A stretch of 64,000 nt of DNA from Streptomyces vietnamensis (GTDB lineage: Bacteria > Actinomycetota > Actinomycetes > Streptomycetales > Streptomycetaceae), in NCBI RefSeq assembly GCF_000830005.1, contig NZ_CP010407.1:7762001-7826000 (forward strand), written 5' to 3'. Under the pieces are notes generated by a model. It saw only the letters and a program-made list of their open reading frames with translations, ran no database searches and had not been told where the DNA came from. The translations under genes and the position numbers were made by a program. Of this stretch, positions 1 through 8,331 are shown in pieces. How positions within the stretch are numbered: the first letter of the stretch is position 1; each line of letters starts with the position of its first letter.

Positions 1-306
1 CGCCCCGTCCAGGGCACCGTCGGCGGTCCGCTTGGAGCTGCGCCCGATGGTCGCGAGGAACCGGTGCACATCGGCCTCGGTCAGGCCGACGCCGGTGTCC
101 GTGACGGTGAGGGTCTCACCGGTGCGGACCGTGATGGTGCCGGGCGCGCCGGGCGTGAGCGCCTGCCGGGCGGTGATGGCGTCCACGGCGTTCTGCAACA
201 GCTCGCGCAGGTAGACGCGGGGGCTGGAGTACAGGTGGTGGGAGAGCAGGTCGACCAGGCCGCGCAGGTCGACCTGGAACGTGTGGGCGGACTCGGAAGG
301 GTGCAC
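1..306 (-). CDS. HSP90-family protein, N-terminal part (runs off window)
   Basis: Encodes the N-terminal ATPase region of an HSP90-family chaperone. Reading from the GTG at 306, the protein shows the GHKL signatures expected of HSP90: a helix with RELLQNAVDAI (ATP-binding Asn), the DTGVGL motif, and FLATIGRSSK in the lid region. The rest of the gene lies beyond position 1. The GTG at 306 is chosen because the HSP90 fold starts a few residues later (TFQVDLRGLVDLLSHHLYSS); the ribosome site in front is weak. It lies downstream of the helical-repeat gene at 527-1504 on the same strand, separated by a spacer with 26-bp repeats. Family assignment is firm. Actinobacteria also carry HSP90-like proteins that differ from classical HtpG, so no symbol is given. 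Confidence 0.85.
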   Translation of the reverse strand, partial: MHPSESAHTFQVDLRGLVDLLSHHLYSSPRVYLRELLQNAVDAITARQALTPGAPGTITVRTGETLTVTDTGVGLTEADVHRFLATIGRSSKRTADGALDGA

Positions 307-390
307 CTGAGGGAAGCTTTCGGTGGGTGCGCCCGGGCCGGGAAGGGCACGGGCGGGAAGCGGAAGGAAGCGGTACGAGGGGGGCCGGCG

Positions 391-482
391 GTCCCGGGAC
401 CGGACGGGTGTCGGCGGTCCAGGGACCGGACGGGTGCCGGCGGTCTCGGGACCGGACGGGTGTCGGCGGTCTCGGGGCCGGA
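391..482. repeat. 26-bp tandem repeat, about 3.5 copies
   Basis: Three full units (391-416, 417-442, 443-468) and a partial fourth. Each contains GGACCGGACGGGTG and ends TCGGCG or CCGGCG, with one or two differences between units. The array fills most of the spacer between the HSP90-family gene and the upstream helical-repeat gene. No function is evident. Confidence 0.85.
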
Positions 483-526
483 GGGCCTGTCCGGCGCGCG
501 GGCGGGCGGTGGCGGAGCGTTCCGGC

Positions 527-1504
527 TCAGCGACCGGCCGCCGCACGCTGCTTGCGGTAGGCCGCGGCGGGGTCGGAGCCGTCCAGGTAGTACCAGGGGA
601 ACTTGGTGACACGCCCCTCGGTGGCCCGGAAGCACTCCCGGGCGGAGTCCCGCTCCCCGGCCAGCGAGAAGGCCAGCGCGAAGGTGTTGAGGACCTGGAG
701 CCAGGCGCCCCGCCGGACGAAGTCCGGGTGCCGGTAGGAGTGGTCGGCGGCCTCCCGCAGGGAGTTCGTCACCTCGGCCAGACGCATGTACGCGGCGTCC
801 GCGCCCGGGTCGAGGGAGAGCCACTCCTCGATGTGCGCGATGGCGACGAGCTGGCCGAGCAGCGTGCCTCCCGGGGCGCCGAACGCGGACGCGCGCGCGA
901 AGGCGTGCATCTCCTCATGGGAACCGCCCCATTTGTCGCAGACCTGCTGCAACTGCTGCTGGTGCGCCTCCAGGTGCTGCGGATCGCGCCGCACGGTCGC
1001 CTCGAAGCGGCGCCGCGCGACGACCTGGCCGACCTCCAGGCCGCGCCCGGTGGTCTGGAGGCAGTACCAGGGCGAGCTCCACAGGGGTTCGCGCTCGGCC
1101 GCCTCGTACAGCCACTTCTCGGCCGTGCGCAGCCGCGAGTGGAACAGCTCGAACTGCGCGCGCGTGACGTCCTTGGCGCGGGCGCCGGTCCGCGCCTCCC
1201 ACCCCCAGCTCAGGTGGCGGATTCCGGCCACGAGCCGGGGCAGCGCCGCGTCCGGTTCCGCTTCGAGGACCCCGGTGATCCACCGCTCCACCCCCGCGGT
1301 GTCACCGACGGCCCACAGGAGCTCCGTGAGGCCCTCGCTCTCGGGGCGTGCCTCGAGCACCTCCCGGACCGTGTTCCAGTCCGCCGCCGCCGCGGCCTCC
1401 CGGACGCGGCCGACGTCCGGATCCCCGGAGTCCACATCCAGCCGCGCCACGGGCCGGCCCGCCCATTTCCCCAGCGTGAGCCCCCATTCACGGAAGCCAG
1501 CCAT
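527..1504 (-). CDS. TPR-like helical-repeat hypothetical protein
   Basis: A soluble protein of 325 residues with no signal peptide or membrane segment. It is built of alternating amphipathic helices rich in Ala, Leu, Arg and Trp (for example AAAAADWNTVREVLEARP near residue 40 and repeated EAEP/EREP helix ends), which looks like tetratricopeptide-type repeats. The ATG at 1504 is preferred over an upstream ATG because AAGGGGTGGGG precedes it and because the upstream extension is low-quality coding. It precedes the HSP90-family gene on the same strand, and TPR proteins are common co-chaperones, so a chaperone-adaptor role is a reasonable guess. I do not recognise a named family. Confidence 0.65.
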   Translation of the reverse strand: MAGFREWGLTLGKWAGRPVARLDVDSGDPDVGRVREAAAAADWNTVREVLEARPESEGLTELLWAVGDTAGVERWITGVLEAEPDAALPRLVAGIRHLSWGWEARTGARAKDVTRAQFELFHSRLRTAEKWLYEAAEREPLWSSPWYCLQTTGRGLEVGQVVARRRFEATVRRDPQHLEAHQQQLQQVCDKWGGSHEEMHAFARASAFGAPGGTLLGQLVAIAHIEEWLSLDPGADAAYMRLAEVTNSLREAADHSYRHPDFVRRGAWLQVLNTFALAFSLAGERDSARECFRATEGRVTKFPWYYLDGSDPAAAYRKQRAAAGR

Positions 1505-1604
1505 GTCCCCACCCCTTGCTGTGTGCGAACGGGGCGGCCAGTGATCACCCGCCCCGTGGACGTAGTGACTATCACGCGCGACCGACAATCGCACAGCTGT
1601 TTCC

Positions 1605-2855
1605 CTACGGTGCCCTGCGCAGCGCGCGGACGGCCGGGACGGAGAGCATGACGGCGATCAGCACGAGGCCGACGGCGGAGGAGAAGAGCAGGACGCGGTC
1701 GGCGCCCACGCCGTCGGCGGCCGGGCCGGACAGGGCACGGCCCAGCGGGATGACCATGATCGATCCGGCGACGTCGTAGGCGGAGACGCGGCTCAGGACG
1801 GCCAGGGGGATGTGCGACTGCACGCTCGTCGCCCACATGACGCCCCAGAACGCGAACCCGCAGCCCGCCACGACACCGGTGAGCACGGTGACGGTGAACG
1901 ACCAGCCGAGGGCGGGCGCCAGGGGGTTGAGCGAGAAGAAGAACATGGCGCACGCGCCCGCGACGAGCGGGCGGCGCGGCCGGACCCGCATCCCGAGCAG
2001 TCCGCCGACGATCGTGCCGGCGCCGTCGGCGGAGGCGATCCAGCCGTAACCGCTCGCGCCGTGCTGCTCGGTGAGCAGCGCCGCGCCGAGCGGCAGGGCC
2101 GGGCCGAAGACGAACAGGCCGTAGACGGCCCACACGGCGATGACCCCCCACAGCCAGGAACGGGACCGGAACTCGTGCCATCCGGTGGCGAGGCGCCGCA
2201 GGATCGGCTCGTCGCTCTCGTCCCGGGCCGTGCAGAGCCTCCGCAGCGGCGCGAGACCGAGCGCGCTGCACGCGTACGCGGCCGCGATGACCACGAAGGA
2301 CCCGGCGACGTTCCAGTGGGCCACGAGCAGGCCGGAGACACCGGGGCCGAGCAGGGTGCAGATCGACTCGGAGATCCGGAGCAGCGCGTTGGCCCGCTGG
2401 ATGTCCTCGGCGACCCGGGGCACCAGGCTCGCCAGACCCGGCTGGAACATGGCGGTCGCCGCGCCGCTGAGCGCGAGCAGCGCCATCATGTGCCACAACC
2501 GCAGGTCGCCGGCGGCGAGCAGCACCGCGAGCGCCAGCATGGCCACCATCCGCACCAGGTCCGCGCCGACCATCATCACCTGCGGGGTGAACCGGTCGGC
2601 GAGCACGCCGCCGAACAGCACGAGCAGGACGATCGGCGCCATCCACGCGGCGAGCGCGTAGCCCACGCCCGCCGCCCCGTACCCCGCGCCGAGCACGGCG
2701 GTCGTGAGCGAGACCATCAGCATGCCGTCGGCGAGGAGCGAGGTGCTGCGGGCCGCGAAGAACAGCCGGAAGCGAGGCGAACGCCACGGGCTGGGAAGGG
2801 AGTTCTGTTCCTGCTCCACGGTCGCGTCGCCCGTCGTCATGTCATTCGTCGTCAT
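1605..2855 (-). CDS. MFS transporter, likely exporter of the adjacent ACP cluster
   Basis: A 416-residue major facilitator protein with about 12 hydrophobic segments. A cytoplasmic loop after the second helix reads GGVLADRFTPQ, matching MFS motif A (GxLaDRxG). It is the last gene of a minus-strand operon: its ATG at 2855 lies one base after the stop codon of the condensation-domain gene, so translation is probably coupled. A second in-frame ATG five codons later (MTTGDA) is an alternative start. Position at the end of a biosynthetic operon suggests export of, or self-resistance to, the product made by the upstream genes. The substrate cannot be read from sequence. Confidence 0.8.
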   Translation of the reverse strand: MTTNDMTTGDATVEQEQNSLPSPWRSPRFRLFFAARSTSLLADGMLMVSLTTAVLGAGYGAAGVGYALAAWMAPIVLLVLFGGVLADRFTPQVMMVGADLVRMVAMLALAVLLAAGDLRLWHMMALLALSGAATAMFQPGLASLVPRVAEDIQRANALLRISESICTLLGPGVSGLLVAHWNVAGSFVVIAAAYACSALGLAPLRRLCTARDESDEPILRRLATGWHEFRSRSWLWGVIAVWAVYGLFVFGPALPLGAALLTEQHGASGYGWIASADGAGTIVGGLLGMRVRPRRPLVAGACAMFFFSLNPLAPALGWSFTVTVLTGVVAGCGFAFWGVMWATSVQSHIPLAVLSRVSAYDVAGSIMVIPLGRALSGPAADGVGADRVLLFSSAVGLVLIAVMLSVPAVRALRRAP

Positions 2856-2856
2856 G

Positions 2857-4536
2857 TCAGCTGCGCCGGTCCCGGCCGGCCCCTTCCGTGAGAATCCGCT
2901 GCCGGAGCCAGGCACCGGTCCGGTCCGCCTCCGCCGGCGCGTCCCGCACGATCACGTACCGGCACGGGGCCAGCACTCCCGGGCGGCCCGGGAGTGCGTC
3001 CATCAGCGCCGCGTGCGCCCGCTCCGGCGTGAGCGGGGAGCCGCCGGAGGCGAGGAACGCCACGAGGCCGTCCGCGTCCGGAGCCACGTGTACGGGTACG
3101 CCTCCCAGCGCCCCGCTCAGGACGTCCGCCACCTCGGACGGCGACACCCACGAGCCGTCCACCCGGCGCCACTCCGCGCCGCGCTCGACCGGCCTCACGC
3201 CCGTCACCTCGGTGAGCGTCGCCAGCGGCACGTCCTCGGTCGCGGCCGCCTCCAGGAGCCGTACCAGACCGGTGAGGAAGCCCTCGGCCTCGTCCGGCGT
3301 GAACAGCGCGGGGTCGACCCACAGCCCGAGCCGGAGCACGGGCGCCGTCTCGTGGACGAAGGTCAGCACGCGGGTCGGCAGCACCTGGACCTGCCCCCGC
3401 ACCACTTCCAACTCGGGCCCTTCGGCCGGCCCCGTGGCCCCGCTCGGCAGCGCGCTGACGTCGTTGAAGACGACGTCGCGGGCGAAGCGGCTGCCGCGCT
3501 CGTACGTGACGGCGTCGATCACCTCCCAGAGGCGGACCGCGTCGAACCGGCTGTGCCGGTAGGCGTTGAGCGCCGCTCCCCACGCCTTCCGCAGGAGCGC
3601 GTCGAAGGACGGCACCCGCACGTCGAGGGAGAGCAGCGCGTCCTGGGACACGGTGTTCACCGAGCGGGCGAGCCGGGGCAGGAACCGGTTGGAGGTCGGG
3701 ACGGCGGCGACGCAGGAGGGCTGGCCCGCACGGTGGGCGATCAGCGCGCACCAGGCCGTGAGCAGCACCGTGGACGGCAGGCCTCCGGTGCGCTCCGCCG
3801 CGAGGGCGAGCGCCCGGGCGCCCCGCAGCGAGCGGAGCGTCAGCTGCTCCGCCTCGACCTCGGTGCCCACGGCGCCCGGCTCCGCGAACATCGCCTGGGG
3901 GTCGGTGCGGATGATCCGTTCCCAGTGCCGCAGGGACGCTTCGGCCTTCCGGAGCCCGCCCGGGGTCGCCTCCTCGGCGGCGAGGTCGAGCGGGGTGAAG
4001 GCCGTCACGGCGGGGAGCGTCCGGCCGGCGAGCAGGTCGCGCCAGTCCTCCTCCAGGACGGAGAGGGCGCTGATGTCCGTGACGGCGTGGCTCGCCGCGA
4101 GGGCGACGGACAAGGGCGCGCCCGCCACGGCGACGAGGGAGATCCGCAGGCCGAAGTCCCGGTCCAGGTGGAACCGTTCGACACGGTTCCGGCGGGCGAC
4201 GGAGTCGGCGTATCCCTCCGGGGGATGCTCGTCGTGGTCGAGGACCGTGACCGTGAACTCGCCCTCCGCCGCCACGACTTGCTCGCGGGGAGCTTCGCCC
4301 GGCGCGTGCGGGAACGTCGTGCGCAGCGCCTCGTGCCGCACCACCAGGGCGCGCAGCGCGTCGATCGCCGCCTCCGTCCGGGTTCCCCCGGGCACGGGCC
4401 ACACGGCGTGGATGTTGATGTGCTCGGGCTCGTCCCGCAGCATGCAGCGGATCATGTTGGCCTGGCCCATCGTGACGGGGCCCCGGCGCTCCTCGCCGCC
4501 CGCGTAGCCGACGGTGACCGTGTGCGTCCTGGTCAT
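2857..4536 (-). CDS. Stand-alone condensation-domain protein (NRPS C-domain superfamily)
   Basis: A 559-residue protein of the condensation/acyltransferase superfamily that makes amides or esters from carrier-protein-bound acyl groups. Visible motifs are GPVTMGQANM near residue 20, RHEALRTTF at 68-76, and SHAVTD at 149-154. The last is the catalytic HHxxxD motif with the second His (H150) and the Asp kept and the first His replaced by Ser, as in many free-standing members. The core ends near residue 430; the last ~110 residues are not assigned. No adenylation or carrier domain is fused. The ATG overlaps the stop of the upstream gene (ATGA). The only carrier protein nearby is the ACP at 7174-7404, its likely partner. 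Confidence 0.8.
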   Translation of the reverse strand: MTRTHTVTVGYAGGEERRGPVTMGQANMIRCMLRDEPEHINIHAVWPVPGGTRTEAAIDALRALVVRHEALRTTFPHAPGEAPREQVVAAEGEFTVTVLDHDEHPPEGYADSVARRNRVERFHLDRDFGLRISLVAVAGAPLSVALAASHAVTDISALSVLEEDWRDLLAGRTLPAVTAFTPLDLAAEEATPGGLRKAEASLRHWERIIRTDPQAMFAEPGAVGTEVEAEQLTLRSLRGARALALAAERTGGLPSTVLLTAWCALIAHRAGQPSCVAAVPTSNRFLPRLARSVNTVSQDALLSLDVRVPSFDALLRKAWGAALNAYRHSRFDAVRLWEVIDAVTYERGSRFARDVVFNDVSALPSGATGPAEGPELEVVRGQVQVLPTRVLTFVHETAPVLRLGLWVDPALFTPDEAEGFLTGLVRLLEAAATEDVPLATLTEVTGVRPVERGAEWRRVDGSWVSPSEVADVLSGALGGVPVHVAPDADGLVAFLASGGSPLTPERAHAALMDALPGRPGVLAPCRYVIVRDAPAEADRTGAWLRQRILTEGAGRDRRS

Positions 4537-5846
4537 GCGATGCCCTTCGAAGCGGTCTCGCGGGCCAGGGGTTCCCAGGCGTCGATCAGGAGGGCGAACT
4601 CCGCCATGTCCTCCCGGACTTCGTCGATCAGCCGCTCGCGGCGGGCGGCGAGGAAGTCCGCCGCCTCGGCGTAGCGGCCGCCGAGCTTGCGGTAGGAGCG
4701 CTCGACGACGTCGAGGCGCTCGGCGTTCTCCAGCGGGTCGAGGCGCGTGCTCTCCCGGACGAGGTCGGCGACGGCGGAGGCGCGGAGCCCGCCCCCGGTG
4801 TCGAGCAGCGACTCGCCGGCCGCCGTCGTCCCGGCGTACACGGAGTGGAGGTGCGGGGCCGCGAGCAGGAACTTCGCGAACCGCAGCTGGTAGGCGAGGA
4901 ATCCGCTGTCGGAACGCCGTTCGCCGGTGTGGAAGTTGACGATGTGCCGGTTGTGCAGCACGCCCGGCAGCCGGGCGTCGTGGACCAGGTGCAGGAGGAA
5001 GTAGTCGCTGCCGATGGTGTCGGTGGCGGGCGGCAGCGGCACCCGGCCGTACACCTCGCGGGCGAGGGCGATGTTGCACATGTCGACGCGCGTGGGGCTG
5101 ACGGTGGTGAGCGTGGTCAGGTCACCGGTGTACGCGGCGGTCCCGGCGCCCCGGAACGACTCGGTGATCAGGTTCCTCCGCCAGATCTCCGGATAGCCGT
5201 CCGGTACGGACAGGCCGATGACGTCCTCGTACACGAGCGGGTCGAGCCTGCGGATCTCCTCGACGTCCACGGACATCTCGCCGACGAAGGAACCGCCGAC
5301 CAGGGCCACCGGCCGGTGTGCGTACGCCGGGTCGAGCCTGCTGCGGGACACGAGCCCCGCCACCTCGGCGGCCGGCCGGCCCAGGGCCGTGAGCTCGTGG
5401 TGGAGGGGGAAGACCGGCTCCCCGTCCAGGTGCTGGTAGCGGCTGTCGGAGTCCCTGCGGTGCACCGACGCGCAGCCGAGCGCCTCCGCGAACAGGAAGG
5501 CGCGGTTGGTGCAGGCGCCGTAGGACACGCGGGACGGCAGCATCAGGCCGAGCATCCGCTCCGGCCCGGCGGCGCCCTCGGCGGCCCCGGACCGGGCGAT
5601 CGCCCCGCGCAGGAAGGCCCGTTGTGCGGTCTCGTCGAGGTGGTGGACGACCACGCCGGGTACGCGGGGGAGCGCGGCCACCACCTGCCGGTGCCCGGCG
5701 AGGACGGGGGCCTGGGAGGAGTCCAGGATCAGCAGGTGCACCTCGACGTCGAAGTGACGGGCGCCGTGGGCGGCTTCCTCCGCGACCGCCCGGATCGTGT
5801 CGGGGCAGGCGCGGTGGGTGGGCAGGGTCAGGCAGACACGGCGCAC
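4533..5846 (-). CDS. DUF6271-like protein, possibly glycosyltransferase-like
   Basis: A soluble protein of 437 residues starting at GTG 5846, with GAGGAG seven bases upstream; the first 19 bases overlap the 3' end of the oxygenase gene. It opens with VCLTLPTHRAC, as in nucleotide-sugar or nucleotide-binding folds, and carries RRDSDSRYQH (a DxD-like motif) in the middle and a His-rich HNRHIVNFHTGERR segment. I recall similar actinobacterial proteins filed as DUF6271, found next to stand-alone acyl carrier proteins. A GT-A-like transferase is suggested by the DSD motif but not established. It is translationally coupled to the condensation gene (ATGA), so the two probably act in one pathway. Confidence 0.6.
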   Translation of the reverse strand: MRRVCLTLPTHRACPDTIRAVAEEAAHGARHFDVEVHLLILDSSQAPVLAGHRQVVAALPRVPGVVVHHLDETAQRAFLRGAIARSGAAEGAAGPERMLGLMLPSRVSYGACTNRAFLFAEALGCASVHRRDSDSRYQHLDGEPVFPLHHELTALGRPAAEVAGLVSRSRLDPAYAHRPVALVGGSFVGEMSVDVEEIRRLDPLVYEDVIGLSVPDGYPEIWRRNLITESFRGAGTAAYTGDLTTLTTVSPTRVDMCNIALAREVYGRVPLPPATDTIGSDYFLLHLVHDARLPGVLHNRHIVNFHTGERRSDSGFLAYQLRFAKFLLAAPHLHSVYAGTTAAGESLLDTGGGLRASAVADLVRESTRLDPLENAERLDVVERSYRKLGGRYAEAADFLAARRERLIDEVREDMAEFALLIDAWEPLARETASKGIA

Positions 5847-6910
5847 GCCGACTCCTCGCCCGCTGCTGTCCCTGTGGCGTGCCAGGAGGTGAGTCCGAGG
5901 AGGCGGCTCCCGAGCTCGTTCAGGGAAGCCGTGGGATAGCGCTTGGACTCGTGCAGGACGGGGTCGCCGACCAGGGTGCGGTTCCAGCGCGGGGTGCGCA
6001 GGTGCCGCCAGGACTCGACGCGGGACTTCCGCAGCTTCGCGTGCTCCTCCAGGGCCGGCATCATCGACAGGTACTGGACCGCCCGCACCTGGTCGGACGA
6101 GGTGTTGCGGGCCACGCCGTGGGCGAGGAGACCGTTCCAGATCAGCAGGTCGCCGGGGTGCAGATCGGGGCGGACGACGGGGAACTCCGTCCGGTCCACG
6201 GCGGGCCGGACGGGGTCCCGGTCGCCGGGCTGACCGAGCTTCCACTCCTCGAACCGCCGGAAGAGCTCCGGGCAGCACTGGAAGCCGCCGGACTCCGGGC
6301 GCGTGTCGTTGAGCGCGATGATCCCCTGCACCCGCTGCGGGGGCACGCCGAGCGTGGTGTCGATGTCCCAGTGCAGCTCGATGTCGAAGCCCCGGTCGGT
6401 GGGCTCGATCAGGGCGCGGTCGCGGTTGCGCACGTTGGGCGGGTTGAGGTTGAGCCGGTCCTGGGTGACCCACAGCTCCTCGCAGTCCCACACGTCCACG
6501 AAGGCGTCGTACACCCGCTGGGACTGGCGGCTGTCCCAGAGCAGTTGGTGGTGGTACGCCTCCACGAAGCCGTACACGTGCAGCTGCTGGTCCAGTTCGG
6601 AGCGGAACGGCCGGTCCTCGTACCAGCTCTCCGGTCGGTCGGGGTCGAGGCCCTGGAAGTCCCAGGCGAAGTCGAGCAGGCGCCGCGCCGCCTCCGCCGG
6701 GATCGCCTCGCGGACGATGACGTAGCCGTACGTCTGCCAGTGGGCGAAGTCCTCCTCGGACAGCACCCGCAGCGGCCGCGACTTCTTCAGCTCCCGCAGG
6801 GTGGTCTGGGCGAGGTACGACTCGCCGTCCGCGCTGAAGTACGGCAGGTCCGAAGCCGCCCGGTGCAGGTAGGGGCGGCGGGCGGGGCGGTGCGGAGCGG
6901 GTGTCGTCAC
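5828..6910 (-). CDS. Phytanoyl-CoA dioxygenase (PhyH) family Fe(II)/2-oxoglutarate oxygenase
   Basis: A 360-residue cytosolic oxygenase expected to use Fe(II), 2-oxoglutarate and O2. The iron-binding triad is visible: H180-W-D182 (in ELHWDID) and the distal His264 (LLAHGVARN), with Arg276 placed to bind 2-oxoglutarate. It is first in the minus-strand operon that continues with the DUF6271-like, condensation and MFS genes, and it diverges from the acyl carrier protein gene. Substrates of this family are often carrier-bound or CoA-bound acyl groups, so hydroxylation of an ACP-bound intermediate is a plausible role. The ATG at 6910 is the first Met of a well-conserved N-terminus. Confidence 0.82.
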   Translation of the reverse strand: MTTPAPHRPARRPYLHRAASDLPYFSADGESYLAQTTLRELKKSRPLRVLSEEDFAHWQTYGYVIVREAIPAEAARRLLDFAWDFQGLDPDRPESWYEDRPFRSELDQQLHVYGFVEAYHHQLLWDSRQSQRVYDAFVDVWDCEELWVTQDRLNLNPPNVRNRDRALIEPTDRGFDIELHWDIDTTLGVPPQRVQGIIALNDTRPESGGFQCCPELFRRFEEWKLGQPGDRDPVRPAVDRTEFPVVRPDLHPGDLLIWNGLLAHGVARNTSSDQVRAVQYLSMMPALEEHAKLRKSRVESWRHLRTPRWNRTLVGDPVLHESKRYPTASLNELGSRLLGLTSWHATGTAAGEESACAVSA

Positions 6911-6966
6911 GGGGTTCCTCCAGAGGCGGTGGCCGGAGGTCAGGCGGCCACGTCGTCCAGAAGAAT

Positions 6967-6978
6967 TGGTTTAGACCA
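6967..6978. promoter_or_regulatory. DasR-like operator, site 1
   Basis: TGGTTTAGACCA is one base from the perfect palindrome TGGTCTAGACCA, the core of the dre sites bound by the GntR/HutC-family regulator DasR in Streptomyces. It lies 57 bp upstream of the oxygenase start. The binder here is inferred, not known. Confidence 0.6.
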
Positions 6979-7047
6979 TAGCTTCTGTCAAGTGCTCCGT
7001 CCGCGTGTCGAGTTGAGGGGGCGGCGGACTCGGCGGGGCGGCGGCTT

Positions 7048-7059
7048 TGGTCTAGACAA
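7048..7059. promoter_or_regulatory. DasR-like operator, site 2
   Basis: TGGTCTAGACAA matches the dre core TGGTCTAGACCA at 11 of 12 positions. Its start is 81 bp from that of site 1 and it lies 115 bp upstream of the ACP start codon. The two sites thus bracket the divergent promoter region, which fits one regulator controlling both arms of the cluster. Confidence 0.6.
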
Positions 7060-7173
7060 CCATCGACGAGCTGGCTTACTGTCCCCATGCGCAGTCCGGC
7101 CCCTGATGGAGCATCGGGCGACTTCTTCGCCGTGCCGTGGCCGACGACCCCTTCTGCGACGAGGAGTGACCCC

Positions 7174-7404
7174 ATGGAACCCATCACCGCCTGGCTCCGG
7201 GAGAAGAACCCCGGTCTCGACGGGCCGATCGACACCGACGAGGACCTCATCGAGGCGCGGCTCATCGACTCCATGGACTTCCTGGAGTTCATCGACCTCC
7301 TGGAGGAGCTCTCCGGCAGCTCCATCGACCTCCAGGAGGTCACCATCGACGACTTCCGCACCCTCGGACGCGTCCGGGAGCGCTTCCTGAGCGGCGTCAA
7401 CTGA
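7174..7404 (+). CDS. Stand-alone acyl carrier protein
   Basis: A small acidic protein of 76 residues with the helical layout of carrier proteins. The phosphopantetheine attachment site is the Ser of LIDSMDF (Ser33), followed by helix II (FLEFIDLLEELSG) and a final helix around TLGRVRERF. The ATG at 7174 has GAGGAG eight bases upstream, which decides it over an earlier ATG in frame at 7087. It diverges from the PhyH/DUF6271/condensation/MFS operon and shares its promoter region with two DasR-like boxes. No adenylating or acyl-loading enzyme is encoded nearby, so the charging enzyme and the activating phosphopantetheinyl transferase must lie elsewhere. Confidence 0.85.
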   Translation: MEPITAWLREKNPGLDGPIDTDEDLIEARLIDSMDFLEFIDLLEELSGSSIDLQEVTIDDFRTLGRVRERFLSGVN

Positions 7405-7407
7405 CCC

Positions 7408-7423
7408 CGGGCCCCAGGGCCCG
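7408..7423. terminator. Short hairpin between convergent genes
   Basis: CGGGCCC, a two-base gap (CA), then GGGCCCG: a compact stem just after the ACP stop and seven bases before the end of the convergent DUF3558 gene. No U-tract; a possible bidirectional terminator. Confidence 0.45.
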
Positions 7424-7429
7424 TCACCG

Positions 7430-8128
7430 TCAGCGCATGCGGGGACCCAGCGTCCGGACGACCTGGGTGAGGACCTTCTCGCTCCAGTTCCGCTCCGACT
7501 GCGGGTACTCCCCGACGCCGTCCGCGGTGGACATGCCGCTCACCTCGAACTGGTACGGGCCCTCGTGGCAGGTGGGCCCGTCGGAGACGTCCGGCAGGAA
7601 GCAGCCCTCGGTGCCGAGCGAGGTGCCGAGGTCCCGGAACTCCTTCTTGTACGTGCCCTCGCCCGCCCGCTTGCGCGCGGACGCCAGGTCCTCGGCGTAG
7701 TTCTGCTTCACGAGGGCCGGATCGGCGATGGCCGTGAAGGTGACCTTGACGCTGCTGTTGTGCTCGCTCTCGTACTCGGACGGCAGCCCGAACCTGAACT
7801 CGCAGCCGCCGGCCGGGACGTCACCGGTCGTGCCGGGCGCGGACTCCGACAGCGGGTTGAAGTCGATGATCGTGACCTTCACCGGCTCCCGCGCGAAGTC
7901 GGTCGCCTGCGGGAGGATCGCCCGGATCTCCGTGTCGCTCAGCACCTCGCAGGCGTTCGGCCACTGATCGAGCGGCAGCGAGCCGTTCGCTGCCGGCTGC
8001 GCGGCCAGCTTCGGGCCCGAGGGCTTCGCCGCGCCGAACTCCAGCGGCGGCGGCTCGCTGGAGCAGCCCGCGAGCGCGAGGGGTGCGGCCACGGCAAGGA
8101 CGAGGCACCACCGGTTCAGTCTGGACAC
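7430..8128 (-). CDS. DUF3558-type secreted lipoprotein
   Basis: A 232-residue exported protein. The N-terminus is a short basic stretch, a hydrophobic core and the lipobox LALAGC, so it should be lipidated and anchored on the outer face of the membrane. The mature part has the paired cysteines and the W-PNACEVLS-x-TEI opening typical of DUF3558, followed by a second Cys pair near GCFLPD and PTC. The GTG at 8128 is chosen because it places the signal peptide directly at the N-terminus and GGGGGAA precedes it; a longer ATG-initiated reading adds an unlikely Arg/Pro-rich leader. It stands alone, convergent with the ACP gene. Function unknown. Confidence 0.8.
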   Translation of the reverse strand: MSRLNRWCLVLAVAAPLALAGCSSEPPPLEFGAAKPSGPKLAAQPAANGSLPLDQWPNACEVLSDTEIRAILPQATDFAREPVKVTIIDFNPLSESAPGTTGDVPAGGCEFRFGLPSEYESEHNSSVKVTFTAIADPALVKQNYAEDLASARKRAGEGTYKKEFRDLGTSLGTEGCFLPDVSDGPTCHEGPYQFEVSGMSTADGVGEYPQSERNWSEKVLTQVVRTLGPRMR

Positions 8129-8331
8129 GTCACGTTCCCCCGAGAGTGAAGACGCCGGATTCGGGGCCCATTCTGCCCGCGGGCACGGCGCGGCCCCGGG
8201 GGCTTCACCGCATCGTTGTTGTGATCCTGACGACAGGCGGCCCCGAAGGTGCCGGTCGGGCGAATGCCGCGACCGGGTCGGGCGAATCCGGGGCCCCGGG
8301 CGTGGCCCGGCGGGCCGGCGGTGGTACGTCG

